Shown here piece by piece: positions 1 to 12,722 of a DNA stretch of 64,000 bases; position 1 is the stretch's first letter, and every line of letters begins with the position of its first letter. Origin of the DNA: Membranipora membranacea. Lineage: Eukaryota; Bryozoa; Gymnolaemata; Cheilostomatida; Membraniporidae. A model generated the notes under the pieces. It searched no databases. It saw only the letters and a list, made by a program, of their open reading frames with translations, and was not told the origin of the DNA. Position numbers and translations under genes: made by a program. Where the stretch lies: assembly GCA_914767715.1 (NCBI GenBank), contig OU612072.1, positions 14,012,001 to 14,076,000 on the forward strand. The letters run 5' to 3'.

Positions 1-3000
1 TCTGGAGGAAAGTGGTGGATTCGCTGGTGTATGTATTATATTCTTTGATATACTGTGACGAGGTATCATAACGATGTTCCTATAATGTATCATTTTTTAA
101 GTCAATCATTGGCATGATTTATCTGAGAAGGGTTTATTACAGATTGTTGCCGCAGCAATTCAACCAATCACTAGGTCTCAGAGAAATTGAGTCAATGACT
201 GACCAAAATAGTTGTATTTAAATGAACCTGGTTCCAAAAGTTGCACTTGATTTAATTGCAAGATCCTGCTGAACCAGTAAATAAACTACATATCTATTTA
301 TAAGTGATGAAACAGGATAACAGAATGTATCACTGTATGCGATCAGCCAACACCTTGTGTCTGACTTATGTTTGATATCAATCCTGCTTTGTTCAGAATC
401 AATGTTTACCGGTGAGAAAGCAATGAATACTATACTGCAAACTGATAAAAAAAATGACAAAATCAATAATCATCAATCATATTTTTGCGATTTTTTTCAT
501 CTCCTCTGTGAGCTTGCGCTTTCTCTGGCGGTTTCATTAGTATTCATGCTTGTCTTTCCATCCAGTATATGCGAGGAGGGGAGCATTTCCATCCTATATC
601 TGACCCTATGACCTCATCGACTGGACCACACCCACCTCTGAGTGTTATAGGGGGCGCTGTCTCAACACAATCAGACGATGTATTCTCTACTGACCATGGC
701 GCTGTGCTCTTAGAACACCAGGAGTCCAATGTATCCAGTGTCAGTATGGTGAGTTATATAAAGTGTACTCCTGTGAATTAAGAACTGTTGATTCGAACTC
801 ATGTTTATTCAGAACTCCTGCTAATTTGGACAAATTTCAATCGGCGTCCAATGTCTTTTGATTCCGACTTTATTGCTGCAGAATCTTGAAGCACCCAGAC
901 GTTAGAGTTGAGTGGAGTGCACTAAGACCTACTTTTATTTTGTGGAGATAGTGCTGTGGCGGGTTCTGTTTGGCGGCCCAAGATAAAACTATAATAAGAA
1001 GCTGACAAATATTCCAAGTTATTGCAATTACAAGCCTTCTCGGTCCATAACATTTTCTCATTTTAGATGCTATTGTATCAATAAATATCTGGTAATTCCT
1101 ACTGTGAGCTGATTGAAGTAAAACTTTGTTCATGTCTGTTAAATGGATTGTCGTCTTGTTTGACAGGGTGAGATAACACAGAATTATTATAATAAAGTAT
1201 TCAAGGATAGTTCCCACTCCCTCCCAGCTGTAATATATGTAATAGATGAAAGAGCCAACAACTCATATTACCCTGTGGTATGTATCACCTACAGACTTAA
1301 TTATATTCTTATTTATTATAAAGTCTATGAAAAAAAACACATTTCTTTTCAGAGGAAATACCTGGTGAAATTCATACTGACTCTCGTGATCTGACTGGGC
1401 ATGTAGATCACTGATAAACTAGGCTATCATTACCACAAACCAGGTGTCGTAAGGCTAAGTATGCCTCATGCGTGACTTGAATTTGCGCATGTGCAAGAAC
1501 AATGAGTTTAGTTTGGGTTCTGATTGCAACTTTGGAAAGAGGAAATGGGATATCCCCTGCATAAACTGTCAATCAAAATCAGCTAATAATGACAAGAGAG
1601 GATAACTTTTAATAACAAATCCGCACGCTTTGGGGAGTATGTCACCAGAGCAGGTAGCCAATCAGATGGCTTCGGAATTCCGAGACTCAATTTTGCAGAG
1701 ATCAGCTCATGCCCAGAGCTGAGCATGCGCAGAATGGGTGAAATTAACTATGCACATGACTGAGATACCACCATAAATCAGAATGTTGTCTATATAAACA
1801 AGATTTAATACACCGATACCATCTACCCATTTAAAGGCCTGAACATATACATATGAGCTCCTGCTTATAGATGGGTTGATGGTATATTTGTAGTTCAATG
1901 AAATCTCCACTTTCAAATAAAGAAAAAATTTTACCTTCGTTTTCCCAATTACTCTTTGATTACATTTGGCAGTTATAAATGAGTGTTTCAAATTTTAAGA
2001 CAGCCTAACCTGGCTCTTTGGTGGGTAACAAGGTCCAGGTGAGCTGTATACTGGCTGGTAAATACCATATGTCTCAGATACCACATGATTAAATAACAGC
2101 CAAGAATCTAGCTCCATCTTTATTTCAGGCACATCTCATCTACCAATCATTGAATAGTTCTATAAATAAATCGGTGCTGAGAATCGCAGACAGAGAAGAT
2201 TTCAGGGAGATGATTAAACAAACCTCAATAGCCATACAATCATTGTAAGTGTACACAGAGCAATATCGCTTTGAACTCCTATGCATTATCTATATAAATT
2301 GTCTCTTTGGAATAGCCAAATAATTTCAGCTCACTTATTTGCTTCAAGAGATCATGTTGGTGTCAAAGGTTTGAGATGCTCTGGATTGATCTACTCTTTT
2401 ATTTTTAAGGAAACAAATTCTATCAGTGTTAATTGTGTTGTTTGTTTACAGTTCAAACAATAACTCCCGTGCTCCTTTGATGAAACTAGTATTGATAGGT
2501 GATGACTGCTTTTTTAACCAGGTGAGCTTTTTTCCACATTTAAATATATATATATGTATATCTGTATGTTTGTGTGGTGCTAAGGAGAAGTTCGTTTATT
2601 GTGTGCCAACTTTTCATGGTTAAGAGTCCTTAATTGACATGGCTGTTTGAATTTTTATCACAGATTTGCCCACGTTATATCTTAGCACTTTACCCTCAGA
2701 ATGCAATAGCGAATGCTTCATAGGAGTTTTTTATTTATGTATTTAATTATCAATAATAGTACTAAATACTAATAATGGGCCTGAGAGTGTCTCAAAGCGT
2801 TCCATCCGTTGATTGTCAACATCTATTTATGTTTTAACTATTGTGAACAGATATTGAACTCCTTTGTGAAGATATTTTCGGAGAAGTCTCCTGATTGGTT
2901 GAACTACGTCAGGTTTCTACCTGTTCCTTTATGTAAGTACTACAGCTATCACCTGAAAAATCCTCTGTTTGATGAGATTGCAATGTGATTTCTGCAGTGA

Positions 3001-6000
3001 CATCTACACATTGTATACGAAGGTATTCCCGTAACAAATTGCCATGACAATTTTTGTTGGAAACCAATCGATCAAAAGTTAGATATATATTTGTTCCATA
3101 AATTAGTACAAGATGATTGAAACTAATTTATACATGTGACACAGAATACCACTACATTGGTCTCTTGTAGGTCTAATCGCAGGCACTTTATTAGCCCAGA
3201 ATACACGACAAGCACCGGCGGCCTAGCGGGCCTTGTCTGACGACTGTGCATTTATCTATGGTGTTTGGCCTGAATCCTAGATTTTCACTTTGTCTACCAG
3301 TTATTAAGCTTTCTTATTGTCTAGTGTGCAATTTTCTTCTCATTTTGTAGGTCGTAGTAAGCTCAGCAAACAGCTTGGGCAAACTGACCCTGTCTATCAA
3401 CAAATATTCACTAATGATGGTGTTTGGCAGAAATTAAACGAGAAATATCTACAGTGTTCTTTCGTAGCCGGTGAGTCAAACGGTCGATTGTTAGATCGAT
3501 TGAATGATCAGTTGATTGATCAATCACCTGATTTATTGATTGATTGATCAGTTGATTGAATGAATACTAACTGATTGATTTATTCACTAGTTTTCTACTT
3601 CTTTTTGTTCGGTAAGTATGGTCAAAGAGTTACAGACTCCTTGGTTTGGTAAATTGGCAAACTATAAAAAAAAACTCGGTTACATAGCCACATCATGTTG
3701 TCATCACTGTTTGCATAAGCACATTGATCAACAGCTGTGATTGGTATTCAGAATTCTGTGGGTGCTTCTACTGAGATAACTTGATATTTTGAACTCCCCA
3801 GCCTGTAAGTCTTATGGCATCTGTTTGATAGCAACCGGCACTAGTCCCTCCCCCAAATTGAATTCTGAGCATTTAGGCCAGTAAATACTTTCACCACTGC
3901 ACATATATTTAAATATGATTTTGCTGCCACATGACAGCACTGAAAGTAGGTGAGTTATATGCTTATATGTGTCACGCTAAGCAATAAGATCAATTTTGCT
4001 TCGCTACTTTTGTATTTGGTGCTCTGTATTATGATGTAATCCCATGTGTTGGTTCTCATTGGCTGTTTGGCGGAAAACAAGCCAATCAGAGCCAACACAT
4101 TGTAGATTAATTTTTTGCAACCAAGTCCTTCCAGAAGGCACAAGGTATTGTGCTTAAAAAATGAATTGTTGTTTATTGAAAGTATTTATGAATACTTTTT
4201 CATGAATACCATAATCAAACTTGAAAAGACTGTACAGAAAAGTCTAGGAAAGGCTATTGAGACAAATTTGCCTCGTTGAATGACCAGAAGTGATATAAAA
4301 CTTGAGTAATCTTAAACGGGAGTTTCACTAATTTTCTCTCAACCCTCAGAGTAGGCCTACTATTTTCTTTTAGGTTGTGTAGGCTCACAGATTCTGATTC
4401 TATTTTCCTCACCTGTCATTGCAACACTGAATTACATGTCATTATGTATACCCTGCATGAATGGTCCAAGGGAGTTTGTGTAGCCTCAGAAATAACTTAG
4501 CATATAACTACCACACTGACTACAGACATTAGCCAATGTGTTGGTTCTGATTGGTGGGTGGGGAGAAGAAGAGTCAACACATTGGTTGACAGACATGTGG
4601 ATATCTGATAGACAGAATCAATTAAACTTATTTTCCCCACCCGTACGGTCACATCATATCCATAATTACATTATTTAGACTACATGAACTCCATTTTTTT
4701 CAGATATACACATGCCAATAGCGCGTTGTTAGTCTTTCTGGTGAGCACATAACTGTCATATTAATGGTGTGGCCATAACAGAGGATGATTTCATTTCCTC
4801 TCCATCAAAAGAGTTTGGGATCAAAATCTTTGTTAACAGCGTAACAGTGGGAAAATCTCTATTATATTCAAGTCCACAATACAAACAAAAACAACCTCCA
4901 ATAATCTCTTAGATGTGAAATCAAGCAGAAGTAGAAACCACTTGAAGACTTCCCAAAGATCAAACAATCAATAATTCATGCCAAGCAGAGCATTGAATTT
5001 TACACCTGACAAATCTGACACAACTTTATCATAGGTAACTGCCTTTCTATAACATGCTTTGGTCTGTGGTTAGTCTTTAACAAATAACATCCAAAAATCT
5101 CTTATATGTGAAATCAAACAGACCAACTTTATATTTTGAAGGGGAGTGTAGTGAACTGTTAGACAGGATATATAAATATGAGGGCGGAGCTTCCTCTGTC
5201 ATACAGTATCCAATCAGTGAAGCTATGATAGCTCTGGCTACTTCTAAGGAGAGCAAATCTGAGGCTCAGGAACAAGACTTCTTGCCATTTCTAACTGTAA
5301 GTACTACTTATATAGTCTTGTCAATGTCATGCGGCTACTTTTTTGTTTTGGAAGGTATTTCAGCAACAATTTGAAAGTTATGTAGTGTAGATTAGAACTA
5401 CAAAATAGAAGACAACTTCTCATACCATGTCCAAATATTCAAGGCTACCCCCAAAACAAAAAAAAGTAGCCGCATGACAAGGCAACTACTTATCCACATG
5501 GATCACATGAAAACTATGGCATGTATATCTCTGATTGATAGCAAATGAATTTATTAATTTGGCTAGAGTGCCTCAGGAGGAATTAGTTGCCATGACCAAA
5601 GTTACTTTCTAGAGCTAGGGGTGGGGTCACACACTCAGATTAACTTGGCTATAACTATCAGAGATACACATGCTTGCTAGTGTAATCTTGATGTCAGTGT
5701 GCTTCCGTAATTCTTCGTTTACACACAGACCCTAAAATAAGAATCAGAATCTGTATCATTCTATCAAGGATAACCACATGTCTCTTTGAACGTCTCATAA
5801 ATTATTTCATGCATTCTTTCCTTTTTGTTTGTCAAAGCATGATATGTAAAGTGAAGAAAAAACTTCCATAAAGTTTCAATCATAGCTACTCACAATCCCC
5901 TGGCATAACGGGTACCAGTTTTGGGAATGTTGAATATATTGTGCTACGTTATATTATCATTTATTACATGGATGTATTATTTTTTATTGGCAGGAAGTAC

Positions 6001-7471
6001 TGATTGGTCACCTGACTCATAGTTCGGCTAGCAGCTCTGCACCAATGTCTATACCAGGTAAGACTTATTGCTGATTTTGATGTCTTTTTTCCTGATAATT
6101 CAAAACATCGCTTGTTCCACAACATCCTCACAATGCATCTATGGTGATCTCAGAGGTCTAGATTCAATTTATGGCGCCAGAAGTTGTTCCTGATTTGAGT
6201 CCGACATACCATTCATTCCGCCTTGTCGAGTCGTTGAGGAAAGAGTAGCTTCAGGCACTGTAAATGACGCTTTCTTCATTTTAAAGAGGAGAGTTTTTAA
6301 TCGGAGTGGTTTACAATTCTGTGAAAATTAACTTGTGACTCATTGAAAAACAATTCAAACAAAATATGACCAAGCATTATAGAGTGTACTTGATGAAAAA
6401 AAACTATCTCAGTACATTTATGATTGGCATAGAGTCGAGGTCAATCGTCTGACTCTGAGATCTTAAAGACTACCCAAAGACTAATGCATAAGAGTTATCT
6501 TCCCTTATTGGAGGCGCTCTTTCCACCATCAATAATTCATACCAAGAAGAGCATTGAATTTTCTACTATGTGAATCTGACACAACTTTATCCTAAGTAAC
6601 TGCCTGACTATAATATGCGTTGGTCCTGGGGTAGTCTTTATCTGGTAATCAATTTTTGATCTGCCTCAAATTATGTAAGGTAGTAACGGTAGGCTAGTAC
6701 AAGGATGCCTCTGACCAACAGGTTCCAGTGATGGTGAGGATCAGCCCGGTGTATCCACAAGTCCAGCTGCTAGTGTCAGCTCTAGCTTTACCGACAAACA
6801 TATGATCACTGGAGAGAGGTACGCCACTTCAGGATCAAATAACCCCACACCTAGGTATGCCTCCTACCCTGTCTATGATAACTTAAACTACTGCTGTCAC
6901 TCAGGCAAATGTGTGCTTTTTGAATTATGAATAGCTCAAAGATAGCTAAATTAAATTGTCACCTATTGGGCAAATAATAAGGACAAACTGATCTTCAAAG
7001 TCAGGGTATAAAATTAACGCGCTTAGTGATGACTTCATTATTGTCCATTCGTAAGACGGTAACTATGTCACTACCTACACTAGATAATTAATTTTCACGC
7101 CAGGATTTTGACGATCAGTTTGTGACAATGCTGAGATTGCAGAATTCAATAAGCACACATTTGCCTGTGTGGCAGCGGTGGTTTAAGTTTTACCACCGTG
7201 ATTGTTATATGGTATTTATTGAACTTATTACGTTTATATTTTCTTGAGACTACAAACTTTTTTCTTTCATTTATTGAACCTCCATTGCATTTCCCATCCT
7301 GTCCAAATCTTTACTTTCAACCGTGTATTATTATCGCTGAACGAAATTGTCTTCCTTGGTCATTTGGAGTAAGGAACTGCACATGTCCTGGATATGTCGA
7401 TTGGCAAGAAGTCAAATTTTCCTTATAAATTGAACTGCTGGCTAGGTGGTGTTGTCCAAGATTTTGCTAGC

Positions 7472-7507
<36 letters not shown>

Positions 7508-10500
7508 TGATAGACAGCATCTGTAAGACTTTAGCTGCAAATATTGACAAACTTGTTTTCACTTCCCACTACCCCTACAGGAAATGTCACAAGTACTACA
7601 AAAAACGTGTCCTCAAACAAGTCCACACCAAAATGCAGCAGCTTATGAACACAGCCAATCAAATTGAAGTAGGTTATGAAGACTGCCAATCAAAATGTAG
7701 CGGCGTTTGAAGACAGCCATTCAAAATGCATCAATAAAGCCAATATGATCCAAGGAAGACAACTTAGTTCTGGCATAAATGTTCTTTATACTATTGTTAT
7801 ATCGGATTTCCGTACCATACTTTTAGCCTTGCAGCCCCCGTTACACATCACCGCCGTAAAGGATCAACTAGCGGGTACTATGACCTCCCTAAATTTGATC
7901 CACACTGACATGGAGCCTACACTATTATCATGTGTATCTCTGATCGTTAAGAGTTAATTTAGTTTGAGCACCTAAAATGTACCCGCCCCTAATTAGTAAA
8001 AGCTGTCTCGGTCATCACACCGAAAACCTTGTGATGGTACTCATGCTAAGTGAATTAATTCACTCTCTATCGATCAGAGATATACATGCAATAGTATATC
8101 ACGTGATCAGTGTGAATTTGATCTGCATCAGCATAATTTAATTCCATTCACTGCTTTAGCCGCATCTTGTTACCTTTTTTTAATGTTAAGACAGACAGGT
8201 AGAGAAATTAGCAGATGTTTGGGGTCTTTCGGTTCTTGTTAGTCGTCTTGTATACTTTTGTTGGTTGGGTTCCCCCTCCCTGTCCACAAATCTTTTCAAG
8301 ACAGCCTACGCACGAACATGCTATTTGATTTTGATTTACTTCTATAGATTGGTCTATGGTCTTCAGTAGAAATGCTACTGTTTCGCTAATTCACCCTGAT
8401 TTGTAGCCATGACCCAATTCCAATTCAATATTTAAGACAGACACTTATATCCCATACATAATGGTGGCTTATGATAAAGACCTTTCTGACTAGCACAGGC
8501 AGGATGTTAACACCTAGAATGGACATTTTGATTTGAACTCCCTTTTTGCTTGGAGATCCTGAGTTAATATTATAACAAGTTCAATTTAAATTCTATGAGG
8601 CTTGTCAATGTTAAGAGAAACACAATTGCACCACTTTATGCTATCTGCGTAGTTAGATCATGCTGCTACTAAGGATTGCTGTCACAGGGGAAATTTTTTT
8701 GTTAAAAGGATTGGCAAACAGTTATAATTTATTTCAAAGCAAATTATCTTGCATTGCATATAGTTTATGCCCTATGGGTTATGGACCATTTTCAAATTAG
8801 TAAGCGTAACTTCGCATGCATTAGTTTTTCCTAGATGATGCTGGTTTCTATTTATATAATGCTTGTTATATACAATCAGTTTTCTGCTAAACTCCCAGAA
8901 TGCAACTTAAACTTGGAAATCCCAGAGAGGAAATCCAGAAAATTGCATCATGGGATAGGATTAAACATGCCTTATTATTAATGGTCACTGCTTGCATTAC
9001 TAAATTCATTTTGCATCTTTGTTATCATTATATAATGTAGAACCAACTCATTCAAATACTTTGACATGTACCAATATCATTATCTATGAACTTGGTCGAT
9101 CAAGGCCCAGCTGAATAATTGGCCATGTCCCTTGTCCTGGCGCAGAAAAGAATAATTAATAATAAAAAATTACGTATTTCCATAATTTCTATTCTTGCTA
9201 GTACCAGTCTTAACATTGTCCAGAGTTCGCCAAGTGACGTCTCTCTACCACCGTATGACTTAATTATGTATTTAAATCAAAACAAACCTGCAAAGTCGAT
9301 GGAAACCTGACCTTCAAGTAACACTGCATGAAATCTGCAAGCAAAGCATGCAAACCTGATTGATACTTTTCAGTAGATGTAGCAGAAACTTAAACTGGGT
9401 AGTAACGGGTTGTAGAAAGATTCTAGTCGCAACAATCTTTTTAGATAGCATTTTGTTGAGACTGCATTCTTTTGAGACTGCATATTTTTGAGATTGCATT
9501 CTTTTGATATTGCATTTTTTCTAGATGGCATTCGAGAATGCATTGCTATGATTTTTATATTGTAGCCCGCCCGGTTCTGCCGGCGGTGAACCTTGTGAGC
9601 TACAGATAGAGTACTGGGTACCTAACCGCGCCTCCTCAGCAGGCGATAAGCCTAAGAACCCGCTCAATAAGGAGACTCTAAAGGGATACTTCAAGTTTGT
9701 ACAAGTCACCAGAGAGAAGTCGTCGTTCAAACTACTCGCTGCCACCAGAGAAAAGAAAGGGAAAAGTAGGTTAACATTTTTTTAGAATGAATATGTTGTG
9801 ATTGGGAGATATTTCCAATAAAATCTTTTCAAAATCATCATCTAGTCTTTCCTTGCTGAGATGGACAATCCCACGAGAGGTCTTGTTTCAAAATCCATCA
9901 CTACTAACTTGGGAGAATTGCATATCTTCGGAGTGATCAATTCAAGAACAATTTTGCATAATGAAAAGACTGAAAGACCTCAGGTTTTCAACCAATTCAC
10001 TCAGATGCCTTCACTTCTAAATACTGGCTACATAGTTGGAGGATAAAGGTTTCTATTGTGATTTCAAAGCATGTGGCAATCAATCTGATTGCTAATGCAG
10101 CCAGAATGGTGTTCAAAATGGTGCGAGATATTTATAGATATTTATTTACTCCTCTAAGAGATAGTCAGTGAATGTGTTGGCTCTGATTGGCTGGTTACCA
10201 ATCAGCCAACCAACCAATCAACCAATCAGATAAGAGCAATCTCATTGGCTTGGTTCATAGACTAAATAATAAACTTTACGTCTATGGATAGGTTATATGT
10301 ATTGTTTCTGTTTCAGTTATACGCATAGGAAAGAAAAGTAAGGATAGATCCAAAGAGAAAGAGACTGGTGATAATAAAAGTGTGAATATTATAAGAGATG
10401 GTATAACGAGGATAATATGTACAGCTAAAGATTCAAGCGACCATTTCACAGGTAAGCTTATAACCTTATGACGACTTACTGACTTAGCTAGTGTTAACAT

Positions 10501-10910
10501 GTGTACATATGCTTCAGCTTCAGGAATAGAATAATATGTCACTGGTGATGGCAAACCTTTGTGTTAAGTGAGACCTTGCCTGGTTGAGATAAATTAGAGA
10601 TGACATAATATGCATAACTGCATCGGTGTTAGTCTGAGGCCCCATGACTCTTCCCAACCATCCGACAGCCCCCCTTTTTTAATCTCCCAGTTATTCCCAC
10701 TAACAGCTGAACTATTGAACTATAGGTTTGTTACATAATACCCTTTCTCCCCTCAGAGCATCACTTAATAACCTTCTTCTGTGTATTGCAGTGCATATAG
10801 ATCAGATGGAGCACCACTCGGTACATTTCTTCCAGCTGTCAACTCAGTGGAAGTCACATGTCAAGTACCTGCCAGTCGGTGTCAGTAAGCAGTTGACAGC
10901 AGGTGACTGA
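1..10910 (+). CDS. PACS: PACS family sorting protein, middle and C-terminal exons (5' part outside window)
   Basis: PACS proteins are cytosolic connectors that bind acidic-cluster sorting motifs and link cargo to coat adaptors. Exons read from splice signals and translation are about 566-748, 1228-1277, 2129-2244, 2452-2521, 2851-2932, 3351-3470, 5122-5296, 5994-6057, 6722-6854 (or to 6818), 9566-9765, 10317-10451 and 10792-10910 (TGA at 10908). Diagnostic matches to the family C-terminal region are SPDWLNYVRFLPVPL (2887-2931), PISEAMIAL (about 5210), LQIEYW (9600), IGKKSKDRSKEKE with GITRIICTAKDSS (10322-10440), and VHFFQLSTQWKSHVKYLPV (10820-10877), close to the vertebrate PACS ending. The N-terminal cargo-binding region must lie upstream. 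Phases agree at most junctions, but not 748 to 1228 or 3470 to 5122, so a small exon or a boundary is missing at each. Bases 1-565 hold no exon I can place; a short piece ending near 26 is possible. Family call sure, exact exon edges moderate. Confidence 0.88.
3482..3582 (+). repeat. Low-complexity GATT/GATC tandem repeat in a PACS intron
   Basis: Degenerate runs of gatt, gatc and gaat units begin 11 bases after the donor at 3471. No coding meaning is seen. Confidence 0.75.
4044..4104. repeat. Short CCAAT-rich palindrome in a PACS intron
   Basis: An arm reading TGTGTTGGTTCTCATTGGCT is answered by AGCCAATCAGAGCCAACACA on the far side of a short spacer. Related palindromes occur at 4531-4583, 10172-10235, 13647-13722 and inside 53412-53660, so this is a dispersed short foldback family. 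Confidence 0.65.
4531..4583. repeat. Short CCAAT-rich palindrome, second copy
   Basis: It has the same arms as the 4044 element (CCAATGTGTTGG facing CCAACACATTGG style ends) around a purine-rich loop. It is intronic. Confidence 0.6.
4943..5080. mobile_element. Foldback MITE (AAAGACTACCC family), copy 1
   Basis: The ends read AAGACTTCCCAAAG and TTTGGTCTGTGGTTAGTCTT, imperfect inverted repeats. Inside is the shared block CTGACACAACTTTATCATAG. It ends about 40 bases before the PACS acceptor at 5121. Other copies are at 6464-6641 and 10957-11112. Confidence 0.6.
5620..5705 (-). mobile_element. Partial Mutator-like MITE end in a PACS intron
   Basis: It carries ATCAGAGATACACATG and then TAATCTTGATGTCAGTGTG, which match the right end of the element at 42925-43132. 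The other end is not visible, so this is a deleted copy. Confidence 0.5.
6464..6641. mobile_element. Foldback MITE (AAAGACTACCC family), copy 2
   Basis: The ends are AAAGACTACCCAAAGACTAA and GGGGTAGTCTTT. The inner block CTGACACAACTTTATCCTAA and AACTGCCTGACTATAA are shared with copies 1 and 3. It is in a PACS intron. Confidence 0.65.
7477..7507. repeat. (TA)n microsatellite
   Basis: A pure TA dinucleotide run of about 30 bases in a PACS intron. Confidence 0.9.
7632..7755 (+). repeat. About 31-bp tandem repeat, four diverged units
   Basis: Successive units contain TATGAACACAGCCAATCA, TATGAAGACTGCCAATCA, TTTGAAGACAGCCATTCA and a weaker fourth. It begins within a stretch (7580-7670) that follows an acceptor-like acag and reads as open frame in the phase left by the exon ending at 6854. 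No donor with the phase needed by the next exon was found, so I do not call an exon. Confidence 0.6.
7901..8114 (-). mobile_element. Mutator-like MITE, 214 bp, with 9-bp target duplication
   Basis: The ends begin CACACTGACATGG and, on the other strand, CACACTGATCACGTGATATA; similarity of the two ends runs about 45 bases, through CATGTGTATCTCTGATC. The flanks are AATTTGATC at 7892-7900 and again at 8115-8123, a perfect 9-bp duplication as made by Mutator-type transposases. No coding capacity. Related copies are at 40172, 42925 and 46308. Confidence 0.85.
10172..10235. repeat. CCAAT-rich palindrome in a PACS intron
   Basis: TGTGTTGGCTCTGATTGGCT is followed by several CCAATCAG/CCAACC units in the opposite sense. 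It is related to the 4044 element. Confidence 0.5.
10792..10910 (+). CDS. PACS: PACS terminal exon with stop codon
   Basis: The acceptor follows a pyrimidine-rich stretch ending in gcag at 10791. The first codon is completed by the last G of the previous exon. The exon carries the conserved FFQL..QW..HVK block, the best-preserved end of PACS proteins, then about 14 divergent residues and TGA at 10908-10910. Confidence 0.88.
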
Positions 10911-10956
10911 TTCGCACATTTATATATATGTATATGTTTGTAATATATGACAATAT

Positions 10957-11112
10957 AAAAGGCTACCCAAAGACCAATGCATGCTTTAGTCAGGCAGTTA
11001 AGTTTTGTCAGATTGGCATGGTATTGATGGTGGAAAAAGTGCCAATCTGACAAAACTTTATCATAAGTAACTGCCTGACTAATAGCATTCAATGCACTTT
11101 GGGTAGTCTTTT
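10957..11112. mobile_element. Foldback MITE (AAAGACTACCC family), copy 3, best preserved
   Basis: The left arm reads AAAAGGCTACCCAAAGACCA and continues to TTTTGTCAGATTGGCA. The right arm is its inverted counterpart, ending TTTGGGTAGTCTTTT. The arms meet near 11030, giving a hairpin over almost the whole element. It lies just after the PACS stop, probably in the 3' UTR. Confidence 0.75.
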
Positions 11113-11470
11113 AATATGCACAATGAAATATATACAGCTTACATATTATGGTGTTTGGATGACGCTGTTAGTCTGCATAGTGCTTTTGGCAATCTAAACC
11201 TGCTACCAAAGCTTTGATTTTAGATCTGTTCTGACTGTGAAGTTATTTTTCAGCCCCTTGAGAAACTTTTGTTAGTCCTTTGCTCTTGTCATAGCAAAAA
11301 AAATGAAAACCAAAAAATCTCATCAGGAAATAAGTCATAAAATCAAGTGGTTATTGACTTTGAGGGTCGTTTTACCTGTAAACAGCGAAAAGTTTATCCA
11401 TAAATCTTCTCAGTAATATCATCCACGAGAAAGTTGTGTTTTTTCTCTCCAATTTAAAGCTGCTTACAGG

Positions 11471-11577
11471 CTAGTCTATGTGCTCAGACGTCTTCAAGAG
11501 CATGTTTGTGGCAATACATTATGATAATTTTTGTCACAGACGCTCACCTGCAGCTGTTTGAGCACTACTTGACTAGA
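11471..11577. mobile_element. Foldback element with CTAGTC...GTGCTCA ends
   Basis: The left end is CTAGTCTATGTGCTCAGACG and the right end, inverted, is CTAGTCAAGTAGTGCTCAAA. A similar element lies at 56922-57055, sharing TGTTTGTGTGGCAATACA-like inner sequence. No coding capacity. Confidence 0.6.
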
Positions 11578-11725
11578 CTTGACTGCTTGCAGATATTTGT
11601 TGCCATTCTTGTATCACACTACTTGGCCATCGTCATTGATCTTGGCACTGTTTTTTTTCTAGTCACTAATGTTCTGTTCGTTGCTAGTTATTTATTTTCT
11701 TACATAACCTCGTTTGTTCATTATA

Positions 11726-11731
11726 AATAAA
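11726..11731 (+). terminator. Possible PACS poly(A) signal (AATAAA)
   Basis: This AATAAA lies about 0.8 kb after the PACS stop. The 3' UTR would then include two short foldback repeats. The assignment is by position only; other AATAAA hexamers occur in this AT-rich spacer. Confidence 0.25.
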
Positions 11732-12428
11732 TCTTATATCACCTATGCCCACTATGTAAATTATAGCGAATTCTATTTTGCATTTTATTATGGCGTAAAA
11801 CTGCATTTATCTTGCAAATTATCGGACAGATGTTTTTCCATTCCAAATTTGGTGAGATATTTCTTTTATATAAGCACTATTGGGTAAACTGTGGTCGTAA
11901 AAGATACATTAACCATGGGGAGACAAATTAAAGTGAACAGAGTCAATATTCGCCGACTCAATTGTTGAATCTACACCAAGCAGCCTAATTGTTTACAAAA
12001 ATCTATTTATATTCATTCATGTCACATGTATAAACAAAGAATAGGCATGACCTTAAACCAAGGAACTCCTCGCTTAAACTATGGGTATTTGAACTCGGTT
12101 TATGATAACTTTGCAAGTCTATCCCGCAAACTCATCCACAAAATTTGTGTTTATGATAAATGCATGTGTATTTAAAATAAAAGAAACCCATATCCAGTGC
12201 TTCATAACACTTTTTCAAAAAGTGTTTTGGAAAAAATAGAAGACATGGCTGAATTACAGTCCTGTCTTCAACCACATATGTGTAGTAAAACCAGTTGAGG
12301 GTGTGCTCATTATATTTTTACACTTCTCTTGCCTGAAAGCTTGAAACCAAATGCGGGTGAAATGAAACTGAGAAAATTAAACAACAGCTTACTTTACCCA
12401 TCCAATTAAAATCTTCAATGTTCAGCAG

Positions 12429-12722
12429 GTTTGCGTGGCCGAGTGGTTGGCGTTTTTTAGATCTCAGCATGAGAGGCCCAAGTTCAATTCCTGGTGAAGC
12501 CAGATATTTACATATGATCTCTTGGTGGTTGAGATGACATACTTACACCCACTACATCATACATACATCGTTAAATGAATATGTACCATAACAAAACAGT
12601 TAAACCACCAATAGTAGTAAGAGAGATGATATCTAAATATCGTGCTTCACTGGAATTTGAACAGAGGCCTCTCCCGCTGAGATCATATATATACGATGAC
12701 GGCTCAGCCACACCGGCCCACT
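12429..12722. mobile_element. Inverted pair of tRNA-derived SINE heads (foldback)
   Basis: The + strand copy (12429-12508) has the A-box-like GTGGCCGAGTGGTTGGCG and B-box-like GTTCAATTCC. The - strand copy (12640-12722) reads GTGGCTGAGCCGTCATCG and then GTTCAAATTCC. Both continue with GATCTCAGC.NGAGAGGCC-like and GATATTTA..TATCATCTC-like sequence. They are tRNA-Ser/Leu-like and point towards each other across about 130 bases. They are degenerate, so I do not call them functional tRNA genes. Confidence 0.65.

Noticed and set aside
7580-7670. Possible extra PACS exon after an acceptor-like acag, open in the right entering phase
   Set aside because: The only donor nearby (gaa/gtaggt) leaves phase 0, while the next PACS exon needs phase 2. 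The stretch also runs into a tandem repeat and does not match the PACS family.
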